From the NCBI GenBank assembly GCA_036752905.1, contig DAIORT010000004.1:52911-116910 (forward strand): a stretch of 64,000 bases of DNA, read 5' to 3'. The stretch comes from UBA4877 sp002399345. Lineage in GTDB: Bacteria > Bacillota > Thermoanaerobacteria > Thermoanaerobacterales > UBA4877. Positions 17,500-25,644 of this stretch are shown piece by piece. The notes below the pieces were generated by a model. It saw only the letters and a program-made list of their open reading frames with translations. It did not search any database and was not told where the DNA came from. The stretch's first letter is position 1; each line of letters starts with the position of its first letter. The translations under genes and the position numbers were made by a program.

Positions 17500-18126
17500 A
17501 TGGCAGATATAATACGGCCGAAATATCAGCAGATAGCACTGGACATAGCGGGAAGGATTGTAAAGGGTGAATTTTTACAAGGGGAAAAGTTACACGGTCG
17601 ATCAAACCTTGCCGGTCTTTATAATGTTTCTCCTGAAACTATAAGGAGAGCCGTTTCACTGCTGGAGGATATGGATGTGGTGATCTCCGAACAGGGAAGC
17701 GGTATTATTGTCAAATCCAAGGAGGCAGCGTATACATATATTGCCCGTTTTAATGAAAGAGATACCTTGGATTCTCTGCGCAAAGAATTATCAAATCTTT
17801 TACAATCTAAAAGTGAGATTGATAAACGATTTGATGAGATAATTACCAAGATAAGCGAATATGCAAACAGCTTAAAAAATATAAACCCATATAACCCCGT
17901 GGAAATTGAAATAAAAAATAACAGCCACGTAATAGGCAAGAGCATAAGTGAACTGAAATTTTGGCAAAACACAGGGGCGACGATAATAGCAATAAGGCGG
18001 GGAAATGACCTGATATTATCCCCCGGCCCCTATAACGAGATCAGTGAAAATGATGTATTGGTGCTGGTTGGGGATGAAAACATTGTGAAAAATACAATGG
18101 AGTTTCTTTATGGTTCATACTTATAA
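17500..18126 (+). CDS. busR: BusR-like transcriptional regulator (GntR HTH plus RCK_C)
   Basis: 208 residues. A GntR winged helix comes first (residues 1-72: KYQQIALDIAGRIVKGEF, LYNVSPETIRRAV). A helical coiled-coil segment (about 85-125) is next, then a C-terminal RCK_C/TrkA_C domain (about 128-208: IEIKNNSHVIGKSISEL, GPYNEISENDVLVLVG). This layout is that of BusR, the c-di-AMP-sensing repressor of betaine transporters in lactic acid bacteria; there the RCK_C domain binds c-di-AMP. It stands directly upstream of an OpuC-type transporter. ATG 17500 has GGGGGGAA upstream; a TTG at 17485 is less likely. Binding of c-di-AMP is inferred. Confidence 0.85.
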   Translation: MADIIRPKYQQIALDIAGRIVKGEFLQGEKLHGRSNLAGLYNVSPETIRRAVSLLEDMDVVISEQGSGIIVKSKEAAYTYIARFNERDTLDSLRKELSNLLQSKSEIDKRFDEIITKISEYANSLKNINPYNPVEIEIKNNSHVIGKSISELKFWQNTGATIIAIRRGNDLILSPGPYNEISENDVLVLVGDENIVKNTMEFLYGSYL

Positions 18127-18140
18127 AACCATGTCTTTAA

Positions 18141-18180
18141 TTTACAAGTGACAACTTTTGCTGTATAATAAGGTTGTCTG
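18141..18180 (+). promoter_or_regulatory. Promoter and candidate BusR operator of the opuC-like operon
   Basis: Promoter -35 TTTACA (18141-18146), 17-base spacer, -10 TATAAT (18164-18169). An inverted repeat GACAAC (18150-18155) and GTTGTC (18173-18178) straddles the -10, extended as AGTGACAAC on the left. BusR proteins are known to bind spaced inverted motifs, so this is a natural operator for the regulator upstream. The promoter is clear; the operator role is inference. Confidence 0.65.
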
Positions 18181-18194
18181 AAGGGAGGCAAATT

Positions 18195-19307
18195 ATGATA
18201 AGATTTGAGAATGTGCGAAAAAACTTCGGTGACACCGAAGTAATAAAAGGGCTTAATCTTGAGATTAATGATAATGAGCTTGTGGTACTTATCGGGCCGA
18301 GCGGTTGTGGTAAGACAACAAGTTTGAAAATGATAAACAGGCTTATAGAGCCCACATCAGGTAAAATATACATTAATGATCAGGATGCATTAAAACTAAG
18401 CCCCATTGAATTGAGGCGTAATATAGGTTACGTAATTCAGCAGATAGGACTGTTTCCACATATGACCGTAGGTGAAAATATCGGGTTGGTTCCAACTCTC
18501 AAAAGTTGGCCAAAAGATAAAAGGGATAAAAGGACTAAAGAACTTTTGGAGCTTGTTAGTATGCCGCCGGATGATTACATGGACAGATATCCCAGCGAAC
18601 TTTCGGGTGGGCAGCAGCAAAGAATCGGTGTGGCCAGAGCATTGGCTACAAATCCCGATGTAATACTCATGGATGAACCTTTTAGTGCCTTGGATCCTAT
18701 AACAAGGAGACAGCTGCAGGATGAGCTGTTTAATATTCAAGAGGAATTAAAAAAGACAATTGTTTTTGTAACACATGATATGAATGAAGCTTTAAAACTT
18801 GGAGACAGGATATGCATAATGAGAGACGGACAGGTGCTGCAGTTTGATACGCCGGAGAATCTTCTAAGGCATCCTGATCATGGGTTTGTAGAAACTTTTA
18901 TAGGTAAGGATAGAATATGGCAGAAGCCGGAATATGTCAGGGTAGAGGATATAATGATTCATAATCCTATAAAGGCTATACCGAAAAGAACCTTGACTCA
19001 GGCTATGGAGATAATGAGCGGCAGCGGAGTGGATAGTCTTATGGTTGTTGACGAAAAAGATAAACTGCTCGGTATTGCAACCGCAGGAGATATAAGAGAC
19101 AAATGGGACAAGGCGAAGAGATTAGACCAGGTATATAAGCGGGACGTTCTAAGTGTGCACCCCGGCGACTCTATAGTAGATGTCTTAAAGATGATGGCAC
19201 AAAACGATATTGGGTACATTCCCGTATCCGATGATGAAGGAACTTTAAAGGGACTTATTACACGAAGCAGCCTGGTAAAGGTGCTTGGCGAAAAATATCT
19301 TGGTTGA
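18195..19307 (+). CDS. opuCA: Glycine betaine/choline-type ABC transporter ATP-binding protein with CBS domains
   Basis: 370 residues. ATPase domain with GPSGCGKTT, LSGGQQQRIGVARAL and VILMDEPFSALDP, then two CBS motifs at about 255-370 (VEDIMIHNPIKAIP; RDVLSVHPGDSIVDVLKMM). This is the OpuA/OpuC ATPase layout, in which CBS domains sense ionic strength or c-di-AMP. It should energise import of quaternary amines. ATG 18195 has GAAGGGAGG eight bases upstream; an in-frame TTG at 18174 lies in the operator and is rejected. Its stop codon is 11 bases before the permease start. Confidence 0.93.
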   Translation: MIRFENVRKNFGDTEVIKGLNLEINDNELVVLIGPSGCGKTTSLKMINRLIEPTSGKIYINDQDALKLSPIELRRNIGYVIQQIGLFPHMTVGENIGLVPTLKSWPKDKRDKRTKELLELVSMPPDDYMDRYPSELSGGQQQRIGVARALATNPDVILMDEPFSALDPITRRQLQDELFNIQEELKKTIVFVTHDMNEALKLGDRICIMRDGQVLQFDTPENLLRHPDHGFVETFIGKDRIWQKPEYVRVEDIMIHNPIKAIPKRTLTQAMEIMSGSGVDSLMVVDEKDKLLGIATAGDIRDKWDKAKRLDQVYKRDVLSVHPGDSIVDVLKMMAQNDIGYIPVSDDEGTLKGLITRSSLVKVLGEKYLG

Positions 19308-19318
19308 GGGGTGAGATG

Positions 19319-19966
19319 ATGGCAGTACTTAATGAATATATCAGTTTTATAATAGAAAGGTCGGATCAATTATTAACTTTAACCGGTGAACATATTTATC
19401 TTACGCTTATAGCTGTTGTAATTGCTATTGCGATTGGTGTACCTCTAGGTATATTGATTACAAGAGTAAAGAAATTATCCGGTTTTGTTATAGGATTGGC
19501 TAATGCTTTGCAGGCAATGCCGAGTTTAGCCATGTTGGGTTTTATGATACCTATACTAGGTATAGGATCGCGCCCGTCAATTGTTATGATATTTCTTTAC
19601 TCTCTATTACCTATAATAAAAAACACCTATATCGGACTGTCTAATGTAGATGAGTCTATGTTAGAAGCAGGCAAAGGTATGGGAATGACGGGCGGGCAAC
19701 TAATGAGAATGGTTCAGCTGCCTCTTGCACTTCCTGTTATTATGGGAGGTATAAGAATCTCGGCAGTTACTGCAGTAGGTCTTACAACCTTAGCGGCTTT
19801 GATTGGCGCCGGTGGACTAGGACAATTGATATATAGAGGAATATCTATGGTAAATAATAAAATGATAATAGCCGGTGCTATTCCAGCAATGATTTTGGCA
19901 CTACTTGTTGATTTTGTTCTCAGTCTTATGGAAAAGGCAGTTACACCTAAGGGGCTAAGAAAATAA
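19319..19966 (+). CDS. opuCB: Glycine betaine/choline-type ABC transporter permease
   Basis: 215-residue membrane protein with five or six helices and the permease EAA loop EAGKGMGMTGGQLMRMVQLP, typical of the OpuCB/OpuCD family. QAMPSLAMLGFMIP and LTTLAALIGAGGLG are family signatures. Only one permease gene is present, so the channel is probably a homodimer. The start is ATG 19319 (GAGGGG seven bases upstream), with ATG 19316 as the alternative. The first of five binding-protein genes follows after 16 bases. Confidence 0.93.
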   Translation: MAVLNEYISFIIERSDQLLTLTGEHIYLTLIAVVIAIAIGVPLGILITRVKKLSGFVIGLANALQAMPSLAMLGFMIPILGIGSRPSIVMIFLYSLLPIIKNTYIGLSNVDESMLEAGKGMGMTGGQLMRMVQLPLALPVIMGGIRISAVTAVGLTTLAALIGAGGLGQLIYRGISMVNNKMIIAGAIPAMILALLVDFVLSLMEKAVTPKGLRK

Positions 19967-19982
19967 GGAGAGTGGCGCGCAG

Positions 19983-20906
19983 ATGAGGTTTTTAAGAAAT
20001 CTATCTATTACCATTATAATCGCGATGTTATTTACCTCTTTAACCGGGTGCAGCGGTTTAAATACGAAAGCAGAAAGTGATTCAAATTCAGATAAGCAGC
20101 TTATAATAGGTGGTACTACGTATACAGAGCAGTTCATCGTAAGTGAACTGCTGGCCACTCTGGTTGAGGAAAAAATGCCTGATGTGAAAGTAGTAAGAAA
20201 ACAGGGGCTTAACGGAACCATGGTTGTACACAGTGCCATGACAAACGGTGATATAGATGCCGCGGTAGAGTACATTGGCTCTGGCCTTATGCAGATATTA
20301 CATAAGGATCTAATCAGAGATCCGGATGAGGCATATAAGGTTGTTAAAGATAATTATCATGATAAATGGCATATAAAATGGCTTAAGCCTCTCGGCTTTA
20401 ATAATACCTATGCAATGGTGGTAAAGAAGGATTATGCTAAAGCACACGGACTTAAGAATTCATCAGACCTATCGAAAGTAGCATCGGATATTACCTTAGG
20501 TTGCAGTATGGAATTCAGTGAACGTCCGGATGGATATCCCGGATGGAAAAAAGCGTATGGTATAGACCTAAAAGATATTGTACCCATGGACTCCGGAATT
20601 ATGTACAGTTCCATCAAGAATGGTGAAGTGAATGCAATTTCTGCATTTGCTACGGACGGACGAATACCCGAATTTGATCTGCAGGTTTTGGAGGATGATA
20701 AGGAATTTTTTCCTCCCTACTATGCAGTACCGATGATCAAGGAAGAAAAATTAAAGGAAATACCTGGTCTGGAAGAGCTTATAAATAAGCTGGGAGATAA
20801 GATAAACGATAAAGAAATGATGAAGCTTAATGCCAAGGTGGATATAGACGGTATGGAACCTCATGAAGTAGCAAAGGAATTTTTGAAAGAGAACAATTTG
20901 ATTTAA
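19983..20906 (+). CDS. opuCC: Quaternary-amine-binding lipoprotein 1 (OpuCC-like)
   Basis: 307 residues with a lipoprotein signal (lipobox LTGC, Cys23), so it is anchored outside the membrane. The mature part is the OpuAC/ProX fold: IGGTTYTEQFIVSELLATL, YIGSGL, GFNNTYAMVVKKDY and SAFATDGRI with aromatic residues expected in the ligand cage. Of the five receptors here it is the most diverged (NGTMVVHSAM where the others have GGTSVCxEAI) and the closest to canonical OpuCC. It is first after the permease gene, with AGGAGAG upstream of ATG. Confidence 0.9.
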   Translation: MRFLRNLSITIIIAMLFTSLTGCSGLNTKAESDSNSDKQLIIGGTTYTEQFIVSELLATLVEEKMPDVKVVRKQGLNGTMVVHSAMTNGDIDAAVEYIGSGLMQILHKDLIRDPDEAYKVVKDNYHDKWHIKWLKPLGFNNTYAMVVKKDYAKAHGLKNSSDLSKVASDITLGCSMEFSERPDGYPGWKKAYGIDLKDIVPMDSGIMYSSIKNGEVNAISAFATDGRIPEFDLQVLEDDKEFFPPYYAVPMIKEEKLKEIPGLEELINKLGDKINDKEMMKLNAKVDIDGMEPHEVAKEFLKENNLI

Positions 20907-20925
20907 AACTATAAAGGGTGATTTA

Positions 20926-21849
20926 ATGAATAAGAAACTTGTCAAAATAGTTTCAGCCTTAGTTATATTGTCAATGGCAATACTTGCAGCAGGTTGTGGC
21001 AATAGCGGTTCATCAAGTGCATCTAAGGATGATACTATTGTTGTTGGCTCCAAAAATTATACGGAGCAAGTAATTGTGGGCAATATTGTAGCTGATTTAT
21101 TAGAGGCTAATACAGATCTAAATGTTAAGCGTAAACTTAATCTAGCAACCAGTGCATGTGCTGAAGCAATAAAAAATGGTGGTGCTAATAACGGTATAGA
21201 TACATATATAGAGTACACGGGTACCGGCCTTGTTGATATATTGAATATGGAGCCCACGACGGATCCGGATGAGGCATATAAGGAAGTTAAAAAGGCTTAT
21301 AAGGATAAGCTGGATATTGATTGGCTCAAACCCTGGGGATTCAATAACACCTTTACACTGGCAGTGAAAAAAGATTTCGCTGAGAAGAATAACCTTGAAA
21401 CAATATCGGATTTAGGGAAAATAGCCAATAAGTTGAAACTAGGGTGCTCAATGGAATTCCCTGACCGCCCCGATGCCTACCCCAGTGTACAAAAAAAGTA
21501 TGGGTTTAAATTTAAGAATGTCGATGCTATGGATATGGGGGTTAGATACACAGCCATTGACAATAACGAAATTCAGGTGACGGACCCATTTGCAACAGAT
21601 GGCTTACTCGTGTCCCATAACCTTAAGATTTTAGAGGATGACAAACATGCATTTCCTCCCTATGATGGGGCTCCTGTGGTAAGGGATGACGTATTGAAAA
21701 AGCATCCTGAGATCGCCGAGGTATTAAATAAAATGGCAAATACACTTACAGATGAAGACATGCAAAAGCTTAATTATAAGGTTGACGGGCAGGGTGAGGA
21801 TGCAGCCAAGGTTGCAAAGGACTATTTAGAGTCTAAGGGATTGATATAA
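20926..21849 (+). CDS. Quaternary-amine-binding lipoprotein 2
   Basis: 307 residues, lipobox LAAGC (Cys24). Ligand-binding landmarks are SKNYTEQVIVGNIVADLLEA, YIEYTGTGLVDIL, WGFNNTFTLAVKKDF and DPFATDG. It closely resembles receptors 3-5. The segment 21628-21715 is nearly the same at DNA level as the matching part of receptor 4, which points to recent duplication or gene conversion. It has ATSACAEA where receptors 3-5 have GGTSVCxEA. It follows receptor 1 after 19 bases. The exact ligand is unknown. Confidence 0.9.
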   Translation: MNKKLVKIVSALVILSMAILAAGCGNSGSSSASKDDTIVVGSKNYTEQVIVGNIVADLLEANTDLNVKRKLNLATSACAEAIKNGGANNGIDTYIEYTGTGLVDILNMEPTTDPDEAYKEVKKAYKDKLDIDWLKPWGFNNTFTLAVKKDFAEKNNLETISDLGKIANKLKLGCSMEFPDRPDAYPSVQKKYGFKFKNVDAMDMGVRYTAIDNNEIQVTDPFATDGLLVSHNLKILEDDKHAFPPYDGAPVVRDDVLKKHPEIAEVLNKMANTLTDEDMQKLNYKVDGQGEDAAKVAKDYLESKGLI

Positions 21850-21885
21850 GAGATAGATGATTAATACGTTAAAGGAGGTAATCTA

Positions 21886-22815
21886 ATGGATAAAAAATTA
21901 GTTAGGATAATTACAACTTTAGTTATATTGTCCATGACAACACTTGCAGTAGGTTGTGGCAATACGGGAGGCTCAGCAAGTAAGTCCAAGGGTGATACCA
22001 TTGTTGTAGGATCCAAAAACTTCACTGAACAGATAATTTTAGGTAATATTATGGCTGACCTCATTGAGGCCAATACAGACCTTAATGTTAAGCGTAAGCC
22101 TAATTTAGGAGGTACCAGTGTATGCGCTGAAGCAATAAAGAAAGGCAGCGCGGGAAATGGCATAGATGTTTATATGGAATATACCGGTTCCGGCCTTGCA
22201 GATATACTGCAAATGGATCCTATAACAGACCCGGAGAAGGCATACGAGACAGTCAAAAAAGAATATAAAGACAAATGGAATTTAGATTGGCTGAAGAGGT
22301 GGGGATTCAATAATACCTATACATTGGCAGTGAAAAAGGACTTTGCTGACAAAAATAATATTGAGACCTTTTCAGACCTAGGTAAAATGGCAGATAAGTT
22401 GACTCTTGCTTGTACCATGGAGTTTGCTGAACGGGATGATTGCCTCCCCAGCCTTGAGGGGAAATATGGGTTAAAGTTTAAAGATATAAAGCCGATGGAT
22501 ATTGGGGTTAGGTATACGGCTATTGATAATAATGAGGTACAGGTGATGGATCCCTTTGCAACAGATGGGTTACTCATATCTCATAACCTTAAGATATTAA
22601 AGGATGACAAACAAGCTTTTGCATCATATGATGCAGCTCCAGTTGTAAGGGATGATGTACTTAAAAAACATCCTGAGATTGCCGAGGCGCTGAATAAACT
22701 AGCAGACACTGTTACAGATGAGGATATGCAAAAGCTTAATTATAAGGTCGATGGGCAAGGCGAGGATGAAGCCGCAGTTGCAAAAGAATATCTGGAGTCT
22801 AAAGGGCTTATATAA
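21886..22815 (+). CDS. Quaternary-amine-binding lipoprotein 3
   Basis: 309 residues, lipobox LAVGC (Cys24) and a short Ser/Lys-rich linker. Landmarks: SKNFTEQIILGNIMADLIEA, YMEYTGSGLADIL, WGFNNTYTLAVKKDF, GVRYTAIDNNEVQVMDPF. It differs from its sisters at AFASYDAAPVV, where they have AFPPYDGAP or FFPPYDAAP. AAAGGAGG lies seven bases before ATG. Part of the tandem array using the single OpuCA/OpuCB core. Confidence 0.9.
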   Translation: MDKKLVRIITTLVILSMTTLAVGCGNTGGSASKSKGDTIVVGSKNFTEQIILGNIMADLIEANTDLNVKRKPNLGGTSVCAEAIKKGSAGNGIDVYMEYTGSGLADILQMDPITDPEKAYETVKKEYKDKWNLDWLKRWGFNNTYTLAVKKDFADKNNIETFSDLGKMADKLTLACTMEFAERDDCLPSLEGKYGLKFKDIKPMDIGVRYTAIDNNEVQVMDPFATDGLLISHNLKILKDDKQAFASYDAAPVVRDDVLKKHPEIAEALNKLADTVTDEDMQKLNYKVDGQGEDEAAVAKEYLESKGLI

Positions 22816-22870
22816 GAGATGATTTAATTTACATGAAATTATTTATTAAAGATTAAAGAAGGTAGGGCAA

Positions 22871-23800
22871 ATGAATAAAAAGTTGATCAGAATAATTACA
22901 GCGCTTTCCATATTATCTATGACAGTGCTGGCCGCAGGCTGTGGCAATGCAGGCAGCACAGGAGGTACGTCCAAGGGTGATACCGTTGTTATCGGTTCTA
23001 AAAATTTTACAGAACATGTAATAGATGGTAATATGATTGCTGATTTATTAGAAGCCCATACCGACCTTAATGTTGTACGTAAGCTCAATCTTGGAGGAAC
23101 CAGTGTATGTTCCGAGGCAATTAAAAAGGGCAGTGCTAATAACGGTATTGATATTTATCTGGAATATACCGGGACCGGCCTTGTTGACATATTGAAGATG
23201 CCGCTGGTTACCAATAAGGATGAGGCATATAACAAAGTCAAAAAGGCCTATAATGATAAATTGGATATTGACTGGCTAAAGCCTTGGGGTATGAATAATA
23301 CCTACACACTGGCGGTGAAAAAAGATTTTGCGGAGAAAAATAATCTTGAAACAATATCAGATTTAGCAAAGATAGGCAATAAATTGAAACTTGGTTGTTC
23401 CATGGAATTTATTGACCGTCCGGATTGCTATGCCAGTATACAAAAAAAGTATGGGTTTAAGTTTAAGGATGCGGACACTATGGATGTAGGGGTTAGATAC
23501 ACGGCTATAGATAATGATGAGGTCCAGGTTATAGACCCATACGCAACGGATGGGCTTATTCTCTCCCATGATCTTAAGATTTTAAAGGATGACAAACATG
23601 CATTTCCTCCCTATGATGGGGCTCCTATTGTAAGGGATGACGTATTAAAAAAGCATCCTGAAATTGCTGATGTATTAAACAAAATGGCAAATAACGTCAC
23701 GGATGAGGAAATGCAAAAATTGAATTATAGGGTTGATGAAGAGGGTGAGGATGCATCTAAGGTTGCAAAAGACTATCTAGAGTCTAAAGACCTGTTATAA
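22871..23800 (+). CDS. Quaternary-amine-binding lipoprotein 4
   Basis: 309 residues, lipobox LAAGC (Cys24). Landmarks: SKNFTEHVIDGNMIADLLEA (His where others have Gln), YLEYTGTGLVDIL, WGMNNTYTLAVKKDF (Met where others have Phe) and DPYATDGLI. These substitutions fall near the expected ligand cleft, so its specificity may differ. The 55-base gap from receptor 3 holds AAGAAGG, a fair ribosome binding site. Confidence 0.9.
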   Translation: MNKKLIRIITALSILSMTVLAAGCGNAGSTGGTSKGDTVVIGSKNFTEHVIDGNMIADLLEAHTDLNVVRKLNLGGTSVCSEAIKKGSANNGIDIYLEYTGTGLVDILKMPLVTNKDEAYNKVKKAYNDKLDIDWLKPWGMNNTYTLAVKKDFAEKNNLETISDLAKIGNKLKLGCSMEFIDRPDCYASIQKKYGFKFKDADTMDVGVRYTAIDNDEVQVIDPYATDGLILSHDLKILKDDKHAFPPYDGAPIVRDDVLKKHPEIADVLNKMANNVTDEEMQKLNYRVDEEGEDASKVAKDYLESKDLL

Positions 23801-23860
23801 GATGTTTAGCTAGTAGGCCACTAAAATAAATTAAAATAATTTACAGAAAGAGGGTAATAT

Positions 23861-24790
23861 ATGAACGGAAAATTGGTTAGACCGGTTACTGTCTTAGTAA
23901 TATTATCGATGCTATTACTTGCAGTCGGTTGTGGTAATGCAAGCGGTGACGGAAGCGCATCCAAGGGTGATACAGTTGTTATCGGTTCAAAAAATTTTAC
24001 TGAGCAGATGATTGTAGGAAATATAATGGCTGACCGCATAGAGGCCAATACAGACCTTAAAGTGGACCGTAAACTTCATCTTGGTGGAACCAGTGTATGT
24101 TCTGAAGCAATAAAGAAAGGTGGAAGCGAAAGCGGTATAGATATCTATATGGAGTACACAGGAACCGGCTTGGTTGACATACTTAATATGGAGCCCACAA
24201 CAGACGCCGATGAAGCCTATAATACGGTTAAAAAAGAATATAAAGACAAATGGGATATTGATTGGCTAGAAAGATGGGGTTTTAACAATACCTATACTTT
24301 GGCAGTTAAAAAGGACTTTGCTGAAAAGAATAACCTTAAAACATATTCCGACCTTGGCAGGTTGGCAGATAAGTTGACCCTTGGCTGTACTATGGAGTTT
24401 GTTGAGCGCAAGGATGGCTATCCCGGTTTAAAAGAGAAATATGGATATGACTTTAAAAATGTAAAGGGTATGGATATGGGAGTAAGGTACACAGCAATAG
24501 ATAATGATGATGTTCAGGTTATAAGTGCCACTTCAACCGACGGACAGCTTATATCTTATAATTTGAAGACATTAGAGGACGATAAGAAGTTTTTCCCGCC
24601 GTATGATGCAGCACCTATTGTAAGGGGAGACGTGCTAAAAAAGCATCCTGAGATTGCCGATGAGTTAAATAAGTTGGCAGATACTATTACGGATGAGGAC
24701 ATGCAAAAGCTTAATTATCAGGTTGATGGGGAAGGCAAGGATGAAGCTGAGGTTGCTAAAGAATATTTAAAATCTAAGGGACTAATTTAA
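23861..24790 (+). CDS. Quaternary-amine-binding lipoprotein 5
   Basis: 309 residues, lipobox LAVGC (Cys24). It shares SKNFTEQMIVGNIMADRIEA, YMEYTGTGLVDIL and WGFNNTYTLAVKKDF with its sisters. In place of the DPFATDG loop it has ISATSTDGQLISYNL, so acidic and aromatic positions differ in a loop that helps form the ligand site. Last gene of the operon; its stop codon lies in the stem of a terminator. AGAGGG precedes ATG. Confidence 0.9.
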   Translation: MNGKLVRPVTVLVILSMLLLAVGCGNASGDGSASKGDTVVIGSKNFTEQMIVGNIMADRIEANTDLKVDRKLHLGGTSVCSEAIKKGGSESGIDIYMEYTGTGLVDILNMEPTTDADEAYNTVKKEYKDKWDIDWLERWGFNNTYTLAVKKDFAEKNNLKTYSDLGRLADKLTLGCTMEFVERKDGYPGLKEKYGYDFKNVKGMDMGVRYTAIDNDDVQVISATSTDGQLISYNLKTLEDDKKFFPPYDAAPIVRGDVLKKHPEIADELNKLADTITDEDMQKLNYQVDGEGKDEAEVAKEYLKSKGLI

Positions 24791-24813
24791 AGGGCGCTGC
24801 CCTTTATTTTTTT
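24789..24813 (+). terminator. Terminator of the opuC-like operon
   Basis: Stem AAAGGGC / GCCCTTT (24789-24795 with 24799-24805) with a three-base loop, followed by a T-rich run. The stem begins within the stop codon of receptor 5. Confidence 0.85.
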
Positions 24814-24895
24814 GCTCTTTAGATTTTCTTTTCATTGGCTTTTTATTATAGTATTATATATACATTACATTTATTAAGGCCTGGAGGCATATATT

Positions 24896-25528
24896 TTGGA
24901 CAAAGAGAAAGCGCTAAAAATAATAGAAAGACTTAAGGTGGTATACCCTGATGCAAAGTCGGCATTGCATTTTGCAGACCCTTTTGAACTTTTGATAGCC
25001 ACCATATTGTCTGCACAGTGCACAGACAAAAGAGTTAACGAGGTTACTAATAGACTTTTTGAGAAATTAAGCAAACCGTCTGATTATCTTAACTTCACCC
25101 AAGAGGATATGGAACAGGAGATCAGATCCTGTGGGTTTTATCATAACAAAGCAAAAAACATATTAGGGACATGCAAAATGCTGGAAGATAAGTTCTCTGG
25201 TCAGGTTCCGCAGAATAGAGAGGATCTTATGAAGTTACCCGGTGTGGGCAGGAAAACAGCCAATGTTGTCTTGAGTAATGCTTTTCATATTCCCGCTATA
25301 GGTGTTGACACGCATGTTTTTAGAGTTTCCCGCAGACTAGGGTTGTCTGATGGGAAGAATCCCGTGCAAGTGGAAAAGGATCTAATGGATATTCTGCCAG
25401 AATATTTATGGTCCATTTCTCATCATCTTCTCATCTTTCAGGGAAGGAGAATCTGTCATTCTCGAAAACCCCAGTGCGAAGCTTGCCCTGTAAAACAGTG
25501 GTGCGATTATTATTTAACTAATTCTTAA
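24896..25528 (+). CDS. nth: Endonuclease III (base-excision repair glycosylase/AP lyase)
   Basis: 210 residues, normal for Nth. The helix-hairpin-helix LPGVGRKTANVVLSNA contains the catalytic lysine, and IGVDTHVFRVSRRLGL contains the catalytic aspartate. The [4Fe-4S] cysteines follow the pattern C-x6-C-x2-C-x5-C (Cys 187, 194, 197, 203). It removes oxidised pyrimidines from DNA. The start is TTG, with GGAGG about nine bases upstream; no ATG occurs in a suitable place. Confidence 0.95.
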   Translation: MDKEKALKIIERLKVVYPDAKSALHFADPFELLIATILSAQCTDKRVNEVTNRLFEKLSKPSDYLNFTQEDMEQEIRSCGFYHNKAKNILGTCKMLEDKFSGQVPQNREDLMKLPGVGRKTANVVLSNAFHIPAIGVDTHVFRVSRRLGLSDGKNPVQVEKDLMDILPEYLWSISHHLLIFQGRRICHSRKPQCEACPVKQWCDYYLTNS

Positions 25529-25644
25529 ATATTAGTGATATAGTATTGTGTTATAATTATTTTAAATAATCATAACTCGCATGAAAGTATATAATATAAC
25601 AGCATGATAAATTTCCTTATTTGATGGGTTTAGGGGTTGATTTA

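Noticed and set aside
20926..24790. Tandem receptors as an assembly duplication
   Set aside because: Each copy differs in signal peptide, linker, ligand loops and intergenic spacers, so they are true paralogs.
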